This document shows, one piece after another, positions 16,735 to 16,818 of a stretch of DNA of 16,818 bases. The notes below the pieces were generated by a model that had not been told where the DNA came from, ran no database searches, and saw only the letters and a program-made list of their open reading frames with translations. Position 1 is the stretch's first letter, and every line of letters begins with the position of its first letter. The stretch covers positions 1 to 16,818 of the forward strand of contig CAZLQF010000049.1 in NCBI GenBank assembly GCA_964561545.1, given 5' to 3'. The translations under genes were made by a program, and so were the position numbers. This stretch comes from CAZLQF01 sp964561545. GTDB lineage: Bacteria > Bacteroidota > Bacteroidia > CAILMK01 > CAYYUA01.

Positions 16735-16791
16735 AGGGGGTGTATCAAAACAAAAAATTAGTAACTAATTTTTTGTTTTGATACACCCCCG
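16735..16791. repeat. Near-perfect 26-bp inverted repeat (hairpin)
   Basis: The arms 16736-16760 (GGGGGTGTATCAAAAC and onward) and 16766-16790 are exact reverse complements over 25 bp. The central GTAAC adds one more G-C pair, leaving a 3-nt loop. There is no U-tract on either side (GACAGAAAAA follows on plus, TGAACATAGC on minus). It may be a bidirectional terminator between the DoxX-like promoter region and a gene beyond the window, or a mobile palindromic element. Confidence 0.85.
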
Positions 16792-16818
16792 ACAGAAAAA
16801 TCATCACAGGGTTACTTT

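Noticed and set aside
16735..16791. CRISPR repeat or phage attachment site
   Set aside because: Only one palindrome is present, with no spacer-repeat series, no integrase and no second copy in the window.

Overview
The window looks like a chromosomal segment of an AT-rich Bacteroidota bacterium, probably an aquatic, flavobacteria-like lineage. Three large secreted proteins carry type IX secretion (T9SS) C-terminal sorting regions. Bacteroidota-style repeat modules (GCDSI, ALPVEF...TASETNNDFF...YYYKIRQTDFDG) are present, and at least one good TAnnTTTG-type -7 promoter box occurs. Intergenic DNA is long and AT-rich.

Left part (1-4110): the tail of a rightward gene ends at 36 and is followed at once by a strong hairpin (40-87). 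A leftward two-gene operon, dabB (4110-2644) then dabA (2639-273), encodes a DAB-type inorganic-carbon (CO2/bicarbonate) accumulation complex. DabB is the membrane, proton-conducting, NuoL-like subunit. DabA is the zinc-site, carbonic-anhydrase-like subunit and keeps the expected Cys/Asp/His/Cys residues.

Middle (4111-8610): about 1.5 kb without an intact gene contains the decayed C-terminal two thirds of an NmrA-like NAD(P)-binding protein, with in-frame stops. Next comes a good intrinsic terminator (5525-5576) for a leftward 860-residue secreted T9SS protein. That protein has two N-terminal repeats of about 150 residues, GCDSI stalk modules, an FG-GAP/VCBS-like propeller with calcium-binding DxDxDG-type loops, and a type A sorting domain.

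Right-centre (8611-14947): a family of delta-60/SBBP-like propeller proteins lies in tandem. It consists of a headless 3' fragment (8611-9139), an intact gene A (10273-12270) and an intact paralogue B (12932-14947). The fragment is identical to the last 529 bp of gene A, although the non-coding tails just after the two stop codons have clearly diverged. This pattern suggests recent gene conversion between old duplicates. A decayed transposase C-terminus (9306-9605) and a stop-interrupted small membrane-protein gene (12438-12725) sit in the spacers.

Right end (14948-16818): a hairpin terminator after gene B, a flavin-reductase-like protein (rightward), a convergent DoxX-like membrane protein (leftward), and a near-perfect 26-bp inverted repeat at 16735-16791. 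No tRNA, rRNA, CRISPR array or intact mobile element was seen. I found no convincing new multi-gene system. The most notable signals are the gene-conversion pattern in the surface-protein array and the nested-domain architecture of the 860-residue protein.
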